A stretch of 64,000 bases of DNA from JAXLVB01 sp046329195. Lineage in GTDB: Bacteria; Bacteroidota; Bacteroidia; Cytophagales; Spirosomataceae. Of the stretch, positions 43,895-53,608 are shown piece by piece. Below the pieces are notes generated by a model. The model was not told where the DNA came from and made no database searches. It saw only the letters and a program-made list of their open reading frames with translations. The stretch covers positions 868,001 through 932,000 of the forward strand of contig JAXLVB010000002.1 of the NCBI GenBank assembly GCA_046329195.1. The letters are read 5' to 3'. Each line of letters starts with the position of its first letter. Positions within the stretch are counted from its first letter, which is position 1. Position numbers and translations under genes: made by a program.

Positions 43895-45724
43895 ATGAAG
43901 ATTCAGTTATACGATTTTATTGTGATTTTACTGTATTTGGTGGTTGTGTCTTCGATTGGTATTGTGATGCGAAATCGAGCCAAACGCAGTAAAAATGAGT
44001 ACATGCTTGGTGGTAAAAGTCTTCCCTGGTGGATGCTGGGTATTTCTAACGCCTCGGGTATGTTTGATATTTCTGGAACTATCTGGATGGTATCAATCAT
44101 GTTTATTTATGGCCTGAGAAGCTTATGGTTGGTGTGGCTATGGCCCGTATTTAATCAGGTTTTTTTGTTCGTGTATTTGTCAGTTTGGCTACGGAGATCT
44201 GGTGCGTCAACGGGTGCCGAATGGATGCTTACCCGCTTTGGTGACAAAAAAGACGCTCAATTAGCACACAAAATCATCATAGCGTTTGCCTTGCTGAGTT
44301 GCTTTGGATTTATGGCGTATGGTTTTATTGGTCTTGGAAAGTTTATTGAGATTTTTATTCCCTTTTCGGCGATTGAAAGTTATTTACCCTTTCATGTTTC
44401 GCCTGAATTCGTTCCCCATTTTTACGGTATCATCTTCACCCTGTTTGCTGTCTTTTATTCTATCATGGGTGGTATGTCGAGTATTGTCTGGGCAGATCTG
44501 GTTCAATATACGCTAATGGCACTGGGGTCTATCTCCATTGGAATCATCGCTATGACCGAATTATCAGGTCAAACACTCCATGTTCCAGCTGATTGGTCCA
44601 GTCTATTTTTTGGTTGGAATCTCGATTTAGACTGGTCATCCATTATTGCAGATGTCAACCAAAAGATTGCTGATGATAAATTTAGCCGCTTTGGGTTGTT
44701 TTTCTCTTTGATGGTTGCCAAAGGCATATTGGCAAGTGTGGCAGGACCCGCCCCAAACTACGATATGCAGAAAATTTTGTCCACTCGTTCGCCACGAGAA
44801 GCAGCTTTGATGAGTATGTTTGTTAATATTGTATTACTGCCAACCCGGTATTTTATGATTATCGGATTCACGGTCTTGGGATTATTATATTACAAAGACT
44901 TGACTATTCAAACGGCTACAGGTGGCGTTGACTTTGAACGGATTCTTCCTGCTGCCATCTTAAAATTTGCCCCTGCGGGACTATTAGGTTTGTTTTTAGT
45001 AGAACTCATGGCGGCCTTTATGGGTACTTTTGCTGGAACACTTAATGCAGCCCAGGCCTACATTGTGAATGACATCTATTTAAAATCAATTAAACCCACT
45101 GCTACAAATCAAGAAATCAGCAGAACCAATTATTTAGTAGGTGTGGTAGTAGTGATTATCAGCATTTTATTGGGGATTTATGCCAAGGATGTCAACAGCG
45201 TCTTGCAATGGATTGTGGGTGCCTTGTATGGTGGTTATGTTGCTGCTAACGTCTTGAAATGGCATTGGTGGCGCTTCAATGGTAATGGCTTTTTTTATGG
45301 AATGTTAGCCGGTATCCTGTCTTCGATGGTGTTGCCTTATATCTTCCCTAATGCTTTACCTCTGTTCTATTTTCCATTGATCTTGTTGCTTTCTATTGGG
45401 GGTTGTCTTGTTGGGACTTTTTGGGGACCACCCACTGATAACGAAGTCTTAAAACGTTTTTACAAAACAGTCCGCCCTTGGGGATTTTGGAAGCCCATTC
45501 ATGAGCAAGTATTGAAAGAAGACCCTAATTTTGAAGAAAATAAGGATTTTAAAAGAGATGCCTTTAATGTCTTGGTCGGAACCATCGGACAAACTTCTAT
45601 TACAGCGCTGCCCGTTTTTGTCGTGCTTTTGATGCCTACGCAAGCACTAGTAACTGCTTTGGTTTTACTCATTTGTATTGTTATTCTCCGTAAAACGTGG
45701 TATCAACAGTTGCCACAAGCTTAA
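43895..45724 (+). CDS. Sodium:solute symporter (SSS family), probably for mannobiose
   Basis: The protein has 609 residues with about 14 hydrophobic segments. The N-terminus YDFIVILLYLVVVSSIGIVMRNRAKRSKNEYMLGGKSLPWWMLGIS is a standard SSS start. IVWADLVQYTLMALGSI is a core motif. Its place between GH26 and GH130 suggests uptake of manno-oligosaccharides across the inner membrane; the equivalent B. fragilis mannan operon also carries a cation symporter. It starts 29 bases after GH26. Confidence 0.9.
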   Translation: MKIQLYDFIVILLYLVVVSSIGIVMRNRAKRSKNEYMLGGKSLPWWMLGISNASGMFDISGTIWMVSIMFIYGLRSLWLVWLWPVFNQVFLFVYLSVWLRRSGASTGAEWMLTRFGDKKDAQLAHKIIIAFALLSCFGFMAYGFIGLGKFIEIFIPFSAIESYLPFHVSPEFVPHFYGIIFTLFAVFYSIMGGMSSIVWADLVQYTLMALGSISIGIIAMTELSGQTLHVPADWSSLFFGWNLDLDWSSIIADVNQKIADDKFSRFGLFFSLMVAKGILASVAGPAPNYDMQKILSTRSPREAALMSMFVNIVLLPTRYFMIIGFTVLGLLYYKDLTIQTATGGVDFERILPAAILKFAPAGLLGLFLVELMAAFMGTFAGTLNAAQAYIVNDIYLKSIKPTATNQEISRTNYLVGVVVVIISILLGIYAKDVNSVLQWIVGALYGGYVAANVLKWHWWRFNGNGFFYGMLAGILSSMVLPYIFPNALPLFYFPLILLLSIGGCLVGTFWGPPTDNEVLKRFYKTVRPWGFWKPIHEQVLKEDPNFEENKDFKRDAFNVLVGTIGQTSITALPVFVVLLMPTQALVTALVLLICIVILRKTWYQQLPQA

Positions 45725-45744
45725 CTTAATAAACCTTTACACCA

Positions 45745-46914
45745 GTGGATTTTCAATCTCGACTTGCTGCGTTAACAGCACAAAAAGAAAGCCTATTAGC
45801 CCGTCCTAACCAACCAGAAGCCTTAGGAAACGGGATTTATGAGCGATACCACTATCCAATTCTTACTGCTGACCATGCGCCTTTGCATTGGGAATATGAC
45901 TTGAATCAAGCCACAAATCCTTTTTTAATGAAGCGATTTCCCATTAATGCCACGTTCAATGCTGGCGCTATCAAGTGGGATGGAAAATATCTGTTGGCTG
46001 TAAGGGTAGAAGGAGCAGACCGAAAATCTTTTTTTGCCATAGCCGAAAGTCCTAACGGAATTGATAATTTCCGGTTCTGGGATGAACCTATCACCATGCC
46101 TGAAACCGAAAATCCGGATGGAAATGTGTATGATATTCGCCTCACAGCCCATGAAGACGGATGGATTTATGGTGTATTTTGTACGGAACGGAAAGACCCA
46201 ACGGCCAAAAAGGGTGATGAATCTTCGGCAGTCGCTCAGGCAGGGTTGGCTCGCACTAAAGACTTAATCCATTGGGAACGCCTCCCAGACTTGATTACCC
46301 CATCACCTCAACAACGGAATGTAGTGTTGCATCCTGAATTTGTGAGGGGTCGGTATGCGCTTTATACCCGTCCACAAGATGGGTTTATTGAAGCAGGTAC
46401 AGGAGGTGGAATTGGACTAGGATTTTGTGATTCGATGGAAAATGCCGTCATCGAGAAAGAATACATTGTTGATGAAAAGCGCTATCATACGGTTTATGAA
46501 GTTAAAAACGGCCAAGGACCTGCCCCCATCAAAACAGATAAAGGGTGGCTGCACTTAGCTCATGGAGTCCGTAATACTGCTGCGGGTTTGAGGTATGTCT
46601 TGTATTTGTTTATGACAGATTTACAGGATTTAACCAAGGTTATTTACAAACCAGCAGGCTATTTTATTGCTCCTGATGGCGATGAACGAATAGGTGATGT
46701 ATCCAACGTAACGTTTTCAAACGGTTGGATTTTGGATGACGATGACACCATTTTCATTTATTATGCTTCGTCAGACACCCGTATGCACGTAGCAACATCG
46801 TCGGTGGAGCGATTAGTTGATTATTGCATCTATACGCCCTCAGATGGCCTACGTTCGGCTGCATCGGTAGAAACCTTGAAAAAAATTATTGCAAACAACA
46901 AAGCATGGAGATAA
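45745..46914 (+). CDS. GH130 4-O-beta-D-mannosyl-D-glucose phosphorylase
   Basis: This cytoplasmic enzyme splits mannosyl-glucose with phosphate into mannose 1-phosphate and glucose. The 389-residue protein matches the B. fragilis enzyme almost throughout: INATFNAGAIKWDGKYLL, VRVEGADRKSFFAIAESPNG, NVYDIRLTAHEDGWIYG with the catalytic Asp130, QQRNVVLHPEFV and HGVRNTAAGLRYVLY. The start is GTG at 45745. It lies 20 bases after the symporter gene. Together with the next gene it forms the epimerase-phosphorylase route. Confidence 0.95.
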   Translation: MDFQSRLAALTAQKESLLARPNQPEALGNGIYERYHYPILTADHAPLHWEYDLNQATNPFLMKRFPINATFNAGAIKWDGKYLLAVRVEGADRKSFFAIAESPNGIDNFRFWDEPITMPETENPDGNVYDIRLTAHEDGWIYGVFCTERKDPTAKKGDESSAVAQAGLARTKDLIHWERLPDLITPSPQQRNVVLHPEFVRGRYALYTRPQDGFIEAGTGGGIGLGFCDSMENAVIEKEYIVDEKRYHTVYEVKNGQGPAPIKTDKGWLHLAHGVRNTAAGLRYVLYLFMTDLQDLTKVIYKPAGYFIAPDGDERIGDVSNVTFSNGWILDDDDTIFIYYASSDTRMHVATSSVERLVDYCIYTPSDGLRSAASVETLKKIIANNKAWR

Positions 46915-46989
46915 CCTGTAAAATCCTATCATTACAGTGGTATCATTCTTCAATTCAACATTTTAAGGCTTTTGGCAATGATTTTTTCA

Positions 46990-48228
46990 ATGCAAGAAAC
47001 AGTGATTCAATATCGGAACGAAGTAGAACAAGAATTAGACAATATATTACGATTTTGGGCAAAACACGCTCTTGATCACGAAAGAGGAGGCTTCGTGGCT
47101 CAAATGGATTATCAAAATACCATTGAGCCTTCCACTGACAAGGGTTTAGTGTTAAATGCTCGTATTCTCTGGACGTTTTCGGCGGTCACCAACTTTTTAA
47201 ACAATCAACCAACTCTTCGCTTATCTATTGATAACCAAGAAGTTTTATCAATAGCTCATCGAGCCTACACATACCTGAAACGCTATTTTCGAGATTGCAC
47301 TCATGGTGGTGTGTATTGGTCCGTTACACCCACTGGAGCTCCTTCCAATACCCGAAAACAAATTTATGGGTTGGCTTTTACTTTGTATGGAGTTAGCGAA
47401 TATTACATAGCAATCCATGATCAAGAAGCACTGAATTGGGCTTTTGAACTGTTTGAACTCATTGAAACCTATAGTTTTGATTCGGAATTAGGGGGTTACT
47501 GGGAAGCATTTACGGTGGATTGGCAACCATTAGAAGACTTACGACTGAGCGAAAAAGACAGAAATGACCCCAAAACCATGAATACGCATCTTCACGTCAT
47601 CGAAGCGTATGCAAATCTTTATCAAATAGCTCCAAACCAACGACTTAAACTCCAAATTGAACGACTTTTAGAAGTATTCAGCACTTACATTATTGAACCA
47701 CACCTCGGGAATTTAAAACTATTTTTTGACAAAAAATGGAAATCACAAACACGTGCCATTTCGTTTGGGCACGATATTGAAGCAGCATGGTTGCTTCAAG
47801 AATCCGCAGAAATAATAAATGAGCCCAAATGGGTGGGTCTTTATAGGCAAATTGCCCTCACGATAGCTGAATCCACCAACAAAGCGCTACAACCCGATGG
47901 TAGTCTTTTTCATGAATATGACCCTGATACAGAACACGCCGATAAACACCGTGAGTGGTGGGTGAGTGCAGAAGGGATGGTTGGTTTTTTGAATGCATAT
48001 CAATTAAGCAGCAGGACAGAGTTCTTTCAAAATTCTTTGAACTTGTGGCGGTTTGCTCAGCAACACCTCATTGACCATCGTCATGGTGAATGGTTTTGGG
48101 GGGTGTATGAGGACATGACGCCCATGACAGAAAATGACAAAATTGGATTTTGGAAATGTCCTTACCATACCGTCAGAGCCTGTTTGGAAGTCATCAAACG
48201 ATTGAATGAATTAGAAAAAAATCCTTAG
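46990..48228 (+). CDS. Cellobiose/mannobiose 2-epimerase
   Basis: This enzyme of the N-acylglucosamine 2-epimerase fold converts mannobiose to mannosyl-glucose. The alpha/alpha barrel has KGLVLNARILWTFSA, MNTHLHVIEAYANLY, SFGHDIEAAWLL, REWWVSAEGMVGFLNAY and a C-terminal HGEWFWGVYEDMTP, all with the conserved catalytic histidines. The product feeds the GH130 enzyme just upstream. I place the start at ATG 46990 (412 residues), which fits the family. An ATG at 46978 with a better-spaced AAGG is possible. No signal peptide is present. Confidence 0.93.
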   Translation: MQETVIQYRNEVEQELDNILRFWAKHALDHERGGFVAQMDYQNTIEPSTDKGLVLNARILWTFSAVTNFLNNQPTLRLSIDNQEVLSIAHRAYTYLKRYFRDCTHGGVYWSVTPTGAPSNTRKQIYGLAFTLYGVSEYYIAIHDQEALNWAFELFELIETYSFDSELGGYWEAFTVDWQPLEDLRLSEKDRNDPKTMNTHLHVIEAYANLYQIAPNQRLKLQIERLLEVFSTYIIEPHLGNLKLFFDKKWKSQTRAISFGHDIEAAWLLQESAEIINEPKWVGLYRQIALTIAESTNKALQPDGSLFHEYDPDTEHADKHREWWVSAEGMVGFLNAYQLSSRTEFFQNSLNLWRFAQQHLIDHRHGEWFWGVYEDMTPMTENDKIGFWKCPYHTVRACLEVIKRLNELEKNP

Positions 48229-48241
48229 ATTCAACTTTCGC

Positions 48242-49261
48242 ATGAAAACGTTTCGTCTCCGGGTGTACCTGTTCTTTTTTTTAGGGTCATGTAGTGTTTG
48301 TAGCATTGGTTTTTGTCAGCAAAAACTGCCTAAAATTAGCGTTGAAGGCAATCATTTTGTAAAAGAAGGTAACCAAACCATCAAATTCAAAGGCTTTAGT
48401 ATAGCCGATCCTGATAATTTGCAACAAAAAGGCCATTGGGATAAAAGCCTTTTTCAAGAAGCTAAAATTTGGGGTGCCAACCTCATTCGCTTACCGGTGC
48501 ATCCAGCCACTTGGCGAAAGCAAGGAAAAGAAAACTATCTCAAGTTATTGGACGAAGGCATAGCATGGGCTACGGAGTTGGGTTTATATGTCATCATTGA
48601 TTGGCATTCTATTGGCAACTTGCGTACCGAAATGTATCAGGCTGCTATGTACGAAACCTCTCAAAGGGAAACCTTTGAGTTTTGGCGTGTCATGGCTGGT
48701 CATTTCAAAGGAAATACTACCGTTGCTTTTTTTGAATTATTCAACGAACCTACCACCATGAGTGGTCAATTAGGCAGCTGCTCTTGGGAACAATGGAAAG
48801 AACTTAACGAAGAGATGATCGGGATTATCCGTGCGCATGGCTGCGAAGCTATTCCCCTGGTTGCGGGTTTCAACTGGGCCTATGACCTAACCCCCATCAA
48901 AGAAAATCCCCTCGAAGCAACTGGAATTGCTTATGTGAGCCATCCTTATCCAATGAAGCGAAAGAAACCCTGGGAATCACAATGGACCACCGATTGGGGT
49001 TTTGTAGCCGAAAAATACCCGTTAATTTTGACCGAAATCGGCTTTTGTGGACCTGAAGAAGCAGGCGCACATGTGCCAGTCATCAGTGACGAATCGTATG
49101 GCGATGCCATTTCGGCCTACACCGCTTCCAAAGGAATCAGTTGGGTGGCGTGGGTATTTGACGACCGTTGGGCGCCACGTATGTTTACCGACTGGAACTA
49201 CACTCCTACCCGCCAAGGAAAATACTTCAAAACCTTGCTTCAAAGCAAACAAAATAATTAA
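48242..49261 (+). CDS. Secreted GH5 glycoside hydrolase
   Basis: The protein has 339 residues with an N-terminal signal ending near GFCQQ. It has the GH5 pattern IRLPVHPATW, IIDWHSIGN, FFELFNEPT with the acid/base Glu169, SHPYP and LTEIGF with the nucleophile Glu265. GH5 members include cellulases and mannanases; the operon context favours mannan or glucomannan. A cysteine-rich signal (SCSVC) could be a lipobox, which would place it on a membrane. It starts 13 bases after the epimerase stop. Confidence 0.88.
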   Translation: MKTFRLRVYLFFFLGSCSVCSIGFCQQKLPKISVEGNHFVKEGNQTIKFKGFSIADPDNLQQKGHWDKSLFQEAKIWGANLIRLPVHPATWRKQGKENYLKLLDEGIAWATELGLYVIIDWHSIGNLRTEMYQAAMYETSQRETFEFWRVMAGHFKGNTTVAFFELFNEPTTMSGQLGSCSWEQWKELNEEMIGIIRAHGCEAIPLVAGFNWAYDLTPIKENPLEATGIAYVSHPYPMKRKKPWESQWTTDWGFVAEKYPLILTEIGFCGPEEAGAHVPVISDESYGDAISAYTASKGISWVAWVFDDRWAPRMFTDWNYTPTRQGKYFKTLLQSKQNN

Positions 49262-49346
49262 AAAATAGCCAATTTTGGCTTTAATTATAGCAGTGCGTTT
49301 TTTGAAACGTACTGCCATTTCTTTACTCCTATTTAAGAAACTGATC

Positions 49347-51302
49347 ATGAAACGATACCTTTTCCTCCTTGCTATTCCCTTGCTTAGTGCCTTTGCCAAT
49401 GCACAACCCCGTTTTGCAAGACTTTTTGGTGAACATGCTGTTTTACAGCGCCAAAAACCCATTCCAGTATGGGGCTGGGCCAGTCCAAAAGAGGCCGTTA
49501 CTGTTTCCTTAGCCAATCAAAAGCTTAGCACTGTGACCGATGAAAGTGGTAAGTGGATAGTCAAATTCGCCGCAATGGAAGCAGGTGGTCCTTTTGTGGT
49601 GGAAGCTCAAAGTCAGACAGGCAAAGCCGAAATCAAAGATATTTGGATTGGCGAAGTCTGGATTTGCTCTGGGCAGTCGAACATGGAATGGAAAGTGAAT
49701 CAAGCCGATAATTTCATGAACGAACGTAGAACTGCTAATTATCCAGAAATTCGGCATTTCTATGTACAACACGAAGTTGAACTCAGCACGCAACGGGACT
49801 TAAAATCAGGCGATTGGAAAATATGTTCGCCCGAAACAGTGGGTGATTTCACAGCAGTAGGTTTCTTTTTTGCAAGAGAGCTCTACCAACAATTACATAT
49901 CCCTATTGGGTTGATTCATTCATCATGGGGTGGTTCGCAGATTGAAGGCTGGATTAGCAAGGAGGGTATGGAAACCAATAATGAACTCCGTAGTTATGCC
50001 CAGCATTTGCCTTCCAACTGGCAAGAAGCAGATGCTTTCCATGACAAAAATGTGCGAAAAAAACTATTCGGTAGAGACTATACGCCTACTCTTGAGGATG
50101 AAAAAAAATATACCCAGCCCAATTACAACTTTACCAATTGGCTAAAAGCGGACAGCCCGATTGGTCAATGGGATTGGAAAGGCATTTGGGCGTTTAGGGG
50201 CAAAGGATTTATGGCTCGCAACATCGAAGTCCCCAATGAATTGGTAGCACAGACCACGCAGTTGAGCCTTGGGATTCAGGATAGTCCAAATGAAATTTAC
50301 ATTAACGGAAAACTGGTTCAGTCTGGCATTATCAAAGGCGTTAGAAAAGTTTCAATCCCACCCAATACATGGCACAGCGGTATCAATCAATTAGTCATCA
50401 AGTTTAGCAACATGGTAGAATTCTCCTGGTTTGGTTTAGGATTACAAGGCACGGCTGAAGATTTGTATCTTGGCTTTGGTAACGAAAAAATTAGTATCGC
50501 CTCCACTTGGTATTTGATGCCTTCATTTGCAGAGCCACACGAATATGCCCATTCGAGCAATAACATCGGTACTTCTATTTACAATGCGATGATTGCACCG
50601 TTGGTTCCCTACAGTATTCGAGGTACGCTATGGTACCAAGGGGAAACCAATGCTAGTCGGGCCTTTCAGTATCGGCAAAGTTTTCCTTTGCTCATCAATG
50701 ATTGGCGCAAGAAATGGAATGATGAATTCTCTTTTTATTTTGTGCAGTTATCCAGTTACGGAGCTAACCAAAACAGCAATGAAGGTAGTAATTGGGCTGA
50801 GCTACGGGAAGCACAGACACAAACTTTGGCACTTCCCAAAACAGGCATGGCCGTAACTATTGACGTAGGAAATCAGTTTGACATTCATCCTACCAACAAG
50901 CAAGACGTTGGGCATCGTTTAGCACTCAATGCCTTGCGGTTTGATTATGGAAAATCACTTGATTATTCAAGTCCGCTGTATCAATCAGTCCGATTTGACG
51001 CTACCAAAGCCACATTGACCTTCAAACATATAGCCAAAGGTTTAGTTATCAAAGATAAGTACCAATACCTCAAAGGCTTTGAAATAGCTGGCGAAGACCA
51101 CAAGTTTTATTATGCCAAGGCGGAAATTGTCGGAGATAAAGTGGTGGTTTATCATCCCAAAAAGACTAAACCAGTTGCCGTTCGGTATGCGTGGTCAGAT
51201 GCGCCTGTTGATGCCAACCTGTTTAACTCCGAAGGGCTCCCTACCAGCCCTTTCCGCACCGATTCGTGGAAATGTAAGACGGAAGGTGTTAAGTTTGAAT
51301 AG
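49347..51302 (+). CDS. Secreted sialate-O-acetylesterase-like (SASA) acetylesterase
   Basis: From ATG 49347 the protein has 651 residues and a signal peptide ending at FANAQ. An N-terminal beta domain (FGEHAVLQRQKPIPVWGWA) precedes the esterase core, which is split by a jelly-roll insertion (about 255-375). The nucleophile Ser111 is in CSGQSNMEW, and WYQGETNA is the conserved later block; His near IHPTNKQDVGHRLA completes the set. It probably removes acetyl groups from mannan or other hemicellulose. It is the last gene of the operon. The frame opens at 49275, but the signal peptide sets the start. Confidence 0.88.
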   Translation: MKRYLFLLAIPLLSAFANAQPRFARLFGEHAVLQRQKPIPVWGWASPKEAVTVSLANQKLSTVTDESGKWIVKFAAMEAGGPFVVEAQSQTGKAEIKDIWIGEVWICSGQSNMEWKVNQADNFMNERRTANYPEIRHFYVQHEVELSTQRDLKSGDWKICSPETVGDFTAVGFFFARELYQQLHIPIGLIHSSWGGSQIEGWISKEGMETNNELRSYAQHLPSNWQEADAFHDKNVRKKLFGRDYTPTLEDEKKYTQPNYNFTNWLKADSPIGQWDWKGIWAFRGKGFMARNIEVPNELVAQTTQLSLGIQDSPNEIYINGKLVQSGIIKGVRKVSIPPNTWHSGINQLVIKFSNMVEFSWFGLGLQGTAEDLYLGFGNEKISIASTWYLMPSFAEPHEYAHSSNNIGTSIYNAMIAPLVPYSIRGTLWYQGETNASRAFQYRQSFPLLINDWRKKWNDEFSFYFVQLSSYGANQNSNEGSNWAELREAQTQTLALPKTGMAVTIDVGNQFDIHPTNKQDVGHRLALNALRFDYGKSLDYSSPLYQSVRFDATKATLTFKHIAKGLVIKDKYQYLKGFEIAGEDHKFYYAKAEIVGDKVVVYHPKKTKPVAVRYAWSDAPVDANLFNSEGLPTSPFRTDSWKCKTEGVKFE

Positions 51303-51401
51303 GACTATGAAAGTCATTTGAAGTTACGCTCAAAAACTCAAGTCCTTATTTATCAAAATTTTACAACCCAAACAATACCATTTAAACCAACATTTACAAC
51401 C

Positions 51402-51459
51402 TGTAGGGTCGTCTAGCCCATTTCTATTTTGATACGGGCGTATGCCATACGCCCCTACA
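51402..51459. repeat. REP-like palindromic intergenic element
   Basis: TGTAGGG (51402-51408) and CCCTACA (51453-51459) bracket an inner palindrome GGGCGTATG-C-CATACGCCC (51436-51454). This resembles the small GGGCGTATGC-type repeats scattered in many genomes. Only one copy is visible in this window. The rest of the 259-base gap 51303-51561 shows no gene. Confidence 0.6.
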
Positions 51460-51561
51460 AATGCGAATAGAATTACATCAGTGCACAAAACACAATCAAA
51501 TAGGTTAACCACTTCGTTAGAATTAGAAGTATTTTAACTCACCTATAAACCTATCAGTACC

Positions 51562-52557
51562 ATGACCTACGTAGCCGATTCAGCTCGATACGAACAATTA
51601 GAATACCGCCGTTGCGGAAAAAGTGGCATCAAACTACCTGCCATTTCGCTCGGGCTTTGGCATAATTTCGGAGGCGTTGATGTCTTCGAAAACTACCGTG
51701 CCATCCTCCGCCGAGCCTTCGATGCAGGTATCACCCACTTTGACCTCGCCAACAATTATGGTCCTCCTCCTGGCTCTGCCGAGGAAAATTTTGGCATTCT
51801 GCTCAAAAAGGATTTCGCTGCCTACCGTGACGAACTCATCATTTCGTCCAAGGCAGGATACTTGATGTGGCCGGGGCCTTACGGCGAGTGGGGTTCACGC
51901 AAATACCTGATTTCCAGCTGTGACCAGAGCCTTAAACGCATGGGTTTAGACTATGTAGATATTTTCTACTCCCACCGACCCGACCCCAACACACCTCTCG
52001 AAGAAACGATGGGTGCATTGGATAGCCTCGTGCGTCAGGGAAAAGCCTTGTATGTGGGCATCTCTAATTACTCTGCCGAGGATTCAGCAAAAGCGATAAA
52101 AATCTTGAAAGAGTTAGGCACTCCTTGCCTGATTCATCAGCCCAAATACTCGATGTTGGAGCGCTGGGTTGAGGGCGGATTACTAGATGTACTCGAAGAA
52201 AATGGCGTCGGCTGTATTCCGTTTTCACCCTTAGCACAAGGTTTGTTGACCAACAAATACCTTAAAGGCATTCCTGCTGACTCAAGAGCAGCCAAAGCAT
52301 CTGGTTTTTTGCAAGAAAGTCAGGTGACCCCCGAAGTCATTGCTAAAGTAAAACAACTGAACGAATTAGCCACCGAACGAGGCCAAACCTTGGCACAAAT
52401 GGCCTTGGCATGGTTGCTCAAAGACCAACGAGTAACTTCGGTGTTGATTGGTGCCAGTTCGGTAACTCAACTCAATGACTCCTTAGGTTGCCTTAGCAAT
52501 ACTCAGTTTGCAGACGATGAACTTCAACGAATTGAAACCATTTTAGGAAGCGACTAA
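51562..52557 (+). CDS. Aldo/keto reductase, YghZ-like
   Basis: This cytoplasmic NADPH-dependent reductase of 331 residues belongs to the Kv-beta/YghZ group. It has the AKR tetrad region FDLANNYGPPPGSAEENFG (Asp, Tyr), then ISSKAGY (Lys) and YSHRPDPNTPLEETM (His). The late LIGASSVTQLNDSL binds NADPH. YghZ-like enzymes reduce aldehydes such as methylglyoxal and lactaldehyde. A second AKR gene begins 10 bases later. Confidence 0.92.
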   Translation: MTYVADSARYEQLEYRRCGKSGIKLPAISLGLWHNFGGVDVFENYRAILRRAFDAGITHFDLANNYGPPPGSAEENFGILLKKDFAAYRDELIISSKAGYLMWPGPYGEWGSRKYLISSCDQSLKRMGLDYVDIFYSHRPDPNTPLEETMGALDSLVRQGKALYVGISNYSAEDSAKAIKILKELGTPCLIHQPKYSMLERWVEGGLLDVLEENGVGCIPFSPLAQGLLTNKYLKGIPADSRAAKASGFLQESQVTPEVIAKVKQLNELATERGQTLAQMALAWLLKDQRVTSVLIGASSVTQLNDSLGCLSNTQFADDELQRIETILGSD

Positions 52558-52567
52558 TTACTCAACC

Positions 52568-53554
52568 ATGAACTATCGTAAATTAGGAAAAACAGGATTT
52601 GACATCTCAGAAATCAGCCTTGGCACTTGGCAAGTAGGGGGCAAATGGGGCGATACGTTTAGCCATCAAAACGCTGAAAAAATCTTACACAATGCCATAG
52701 AATCTGGTATCAATTTTATTGATACAGCCGATGTGTATGGTGACGGAGAAAGTGAAAAAGCCGTAGGAAGATTCGTAAAAACACGGTCTGAACGGATTTA
52801 TGTGGCAACCAAATGCGGTCGCCGCTTGAGTCCTCATGTTAATCAAGCGTATCAACCAGCAGCCCTTCGGAAGTTTGTGGAAGACAGCTTGCAAAATATG
52901 GGACTTGAAACCCTCGATTTGATTCAACTGCACTGCCCTCCTACCGAGGTGTATTATCGCCCCGAAATCTTTGAAACCTTTGACCGCCTCAAAGACGAAG
53001 GAAAAATCTTGAACTTAGGCATTAGTGTCGAAAAAGTAGAAGAAGCCCTTAAAGGCATTGAATTTGAGAATGTTACCACGGTACAAATCATATTCAATAT
53101 GTTTCGTCAACGGCCTGCCGAACGCTTTTTTGCTGAGGCTCAAAAGCGAGATATTGGGGTAATTGTGCGGGTTCCGTTGGCGAGTGGATTGCTTACAGGA
53201 AAGTTCTCTAAAGGTTCGACATTCACAGCGGGAGACCATCGCCATTTTAACCGTAATGGCGAAATGTTTGATAAAGGTGAAACCTTTTCAGGTATTGACT
53301 ATGAGACAGGATTGGTTGCAGTAGAGGCATTAAAAGCACTTTTTCCAGAACAGCCCAACTTGGCGCCGATTGCCTTACGCTGGATTTTGATGTTTGATGC
53401 TGTCAGTACTATCATTCCAGGGGCATCAAATCCAGAACAAGCCACTGCCAATTTGCAGGCCCTACACATTCCTAACTTGACCGAAGCCCAACTCGCTGGA
53501 GTCAATACCATTTACGAGCAGTATATCAAAAAATCAGTGCATCCGTTGTGGTAA
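52568..53554 (+). CDS. Aldo/keto reductase
   Basis: The protein has 328 residues with the AKR fold: FIDTADVYGDGESEKAVG (Asp, Tyr), VATKCGRR (Lys), IQLHCPPTE (His) and IIPGASNPEQATANL for cofactor. It is more like the plain AKR group than the preceding gene. The two share only moderate similarity, so this is not a recent duplication. The physiological substrate is unknown. A strong palindrome follows its stop. Confidence 0.92.
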   Translation: MNYRKLGKTGFDISEISLGTWQVGGKWGDTFSHQNAEKILHNAIESGINFIDTADVYGDGESEKAVGRFVKTRSERIYVATKCGRRLSPHVNQAYQPAALRKFVEDSLQNMGLETLDLIQLHCPPTEVYYRPEIFETFDRLKDEGKILNLGISVEKVEEALKGIEFENVTTVQIIFNMFRQRPAERFFAEAQKRDIGVIVRVPLASGLLTGKFSKGSTFTAGDHRHFNRNGEMFDKGETFSGIDYETGLVAVEALKALFPEQPNLAPIALRWILMFDAVSTIIPGASNPEQATANLQALHIPNLTEAQLAGVNTIYEQYIKKSVHPLW

Positions 53555-53565
53555 AATGAAATTTC

Positions 53566-53600
53566 CATTGATGCCATCGCTTCAAGCGATGGCATCAATG
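53566..53600. terminator. Palindromic terminator between AKR and GH31 genes
   Basis: A perfect 17-base inverted repeat (53566-53582 and 53584-53600) around a single central base sits between convergent genes. It has no long T run but is very stable. Confidence 0.7.
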
Positions 53601-53608
53601 AGTAGTAG

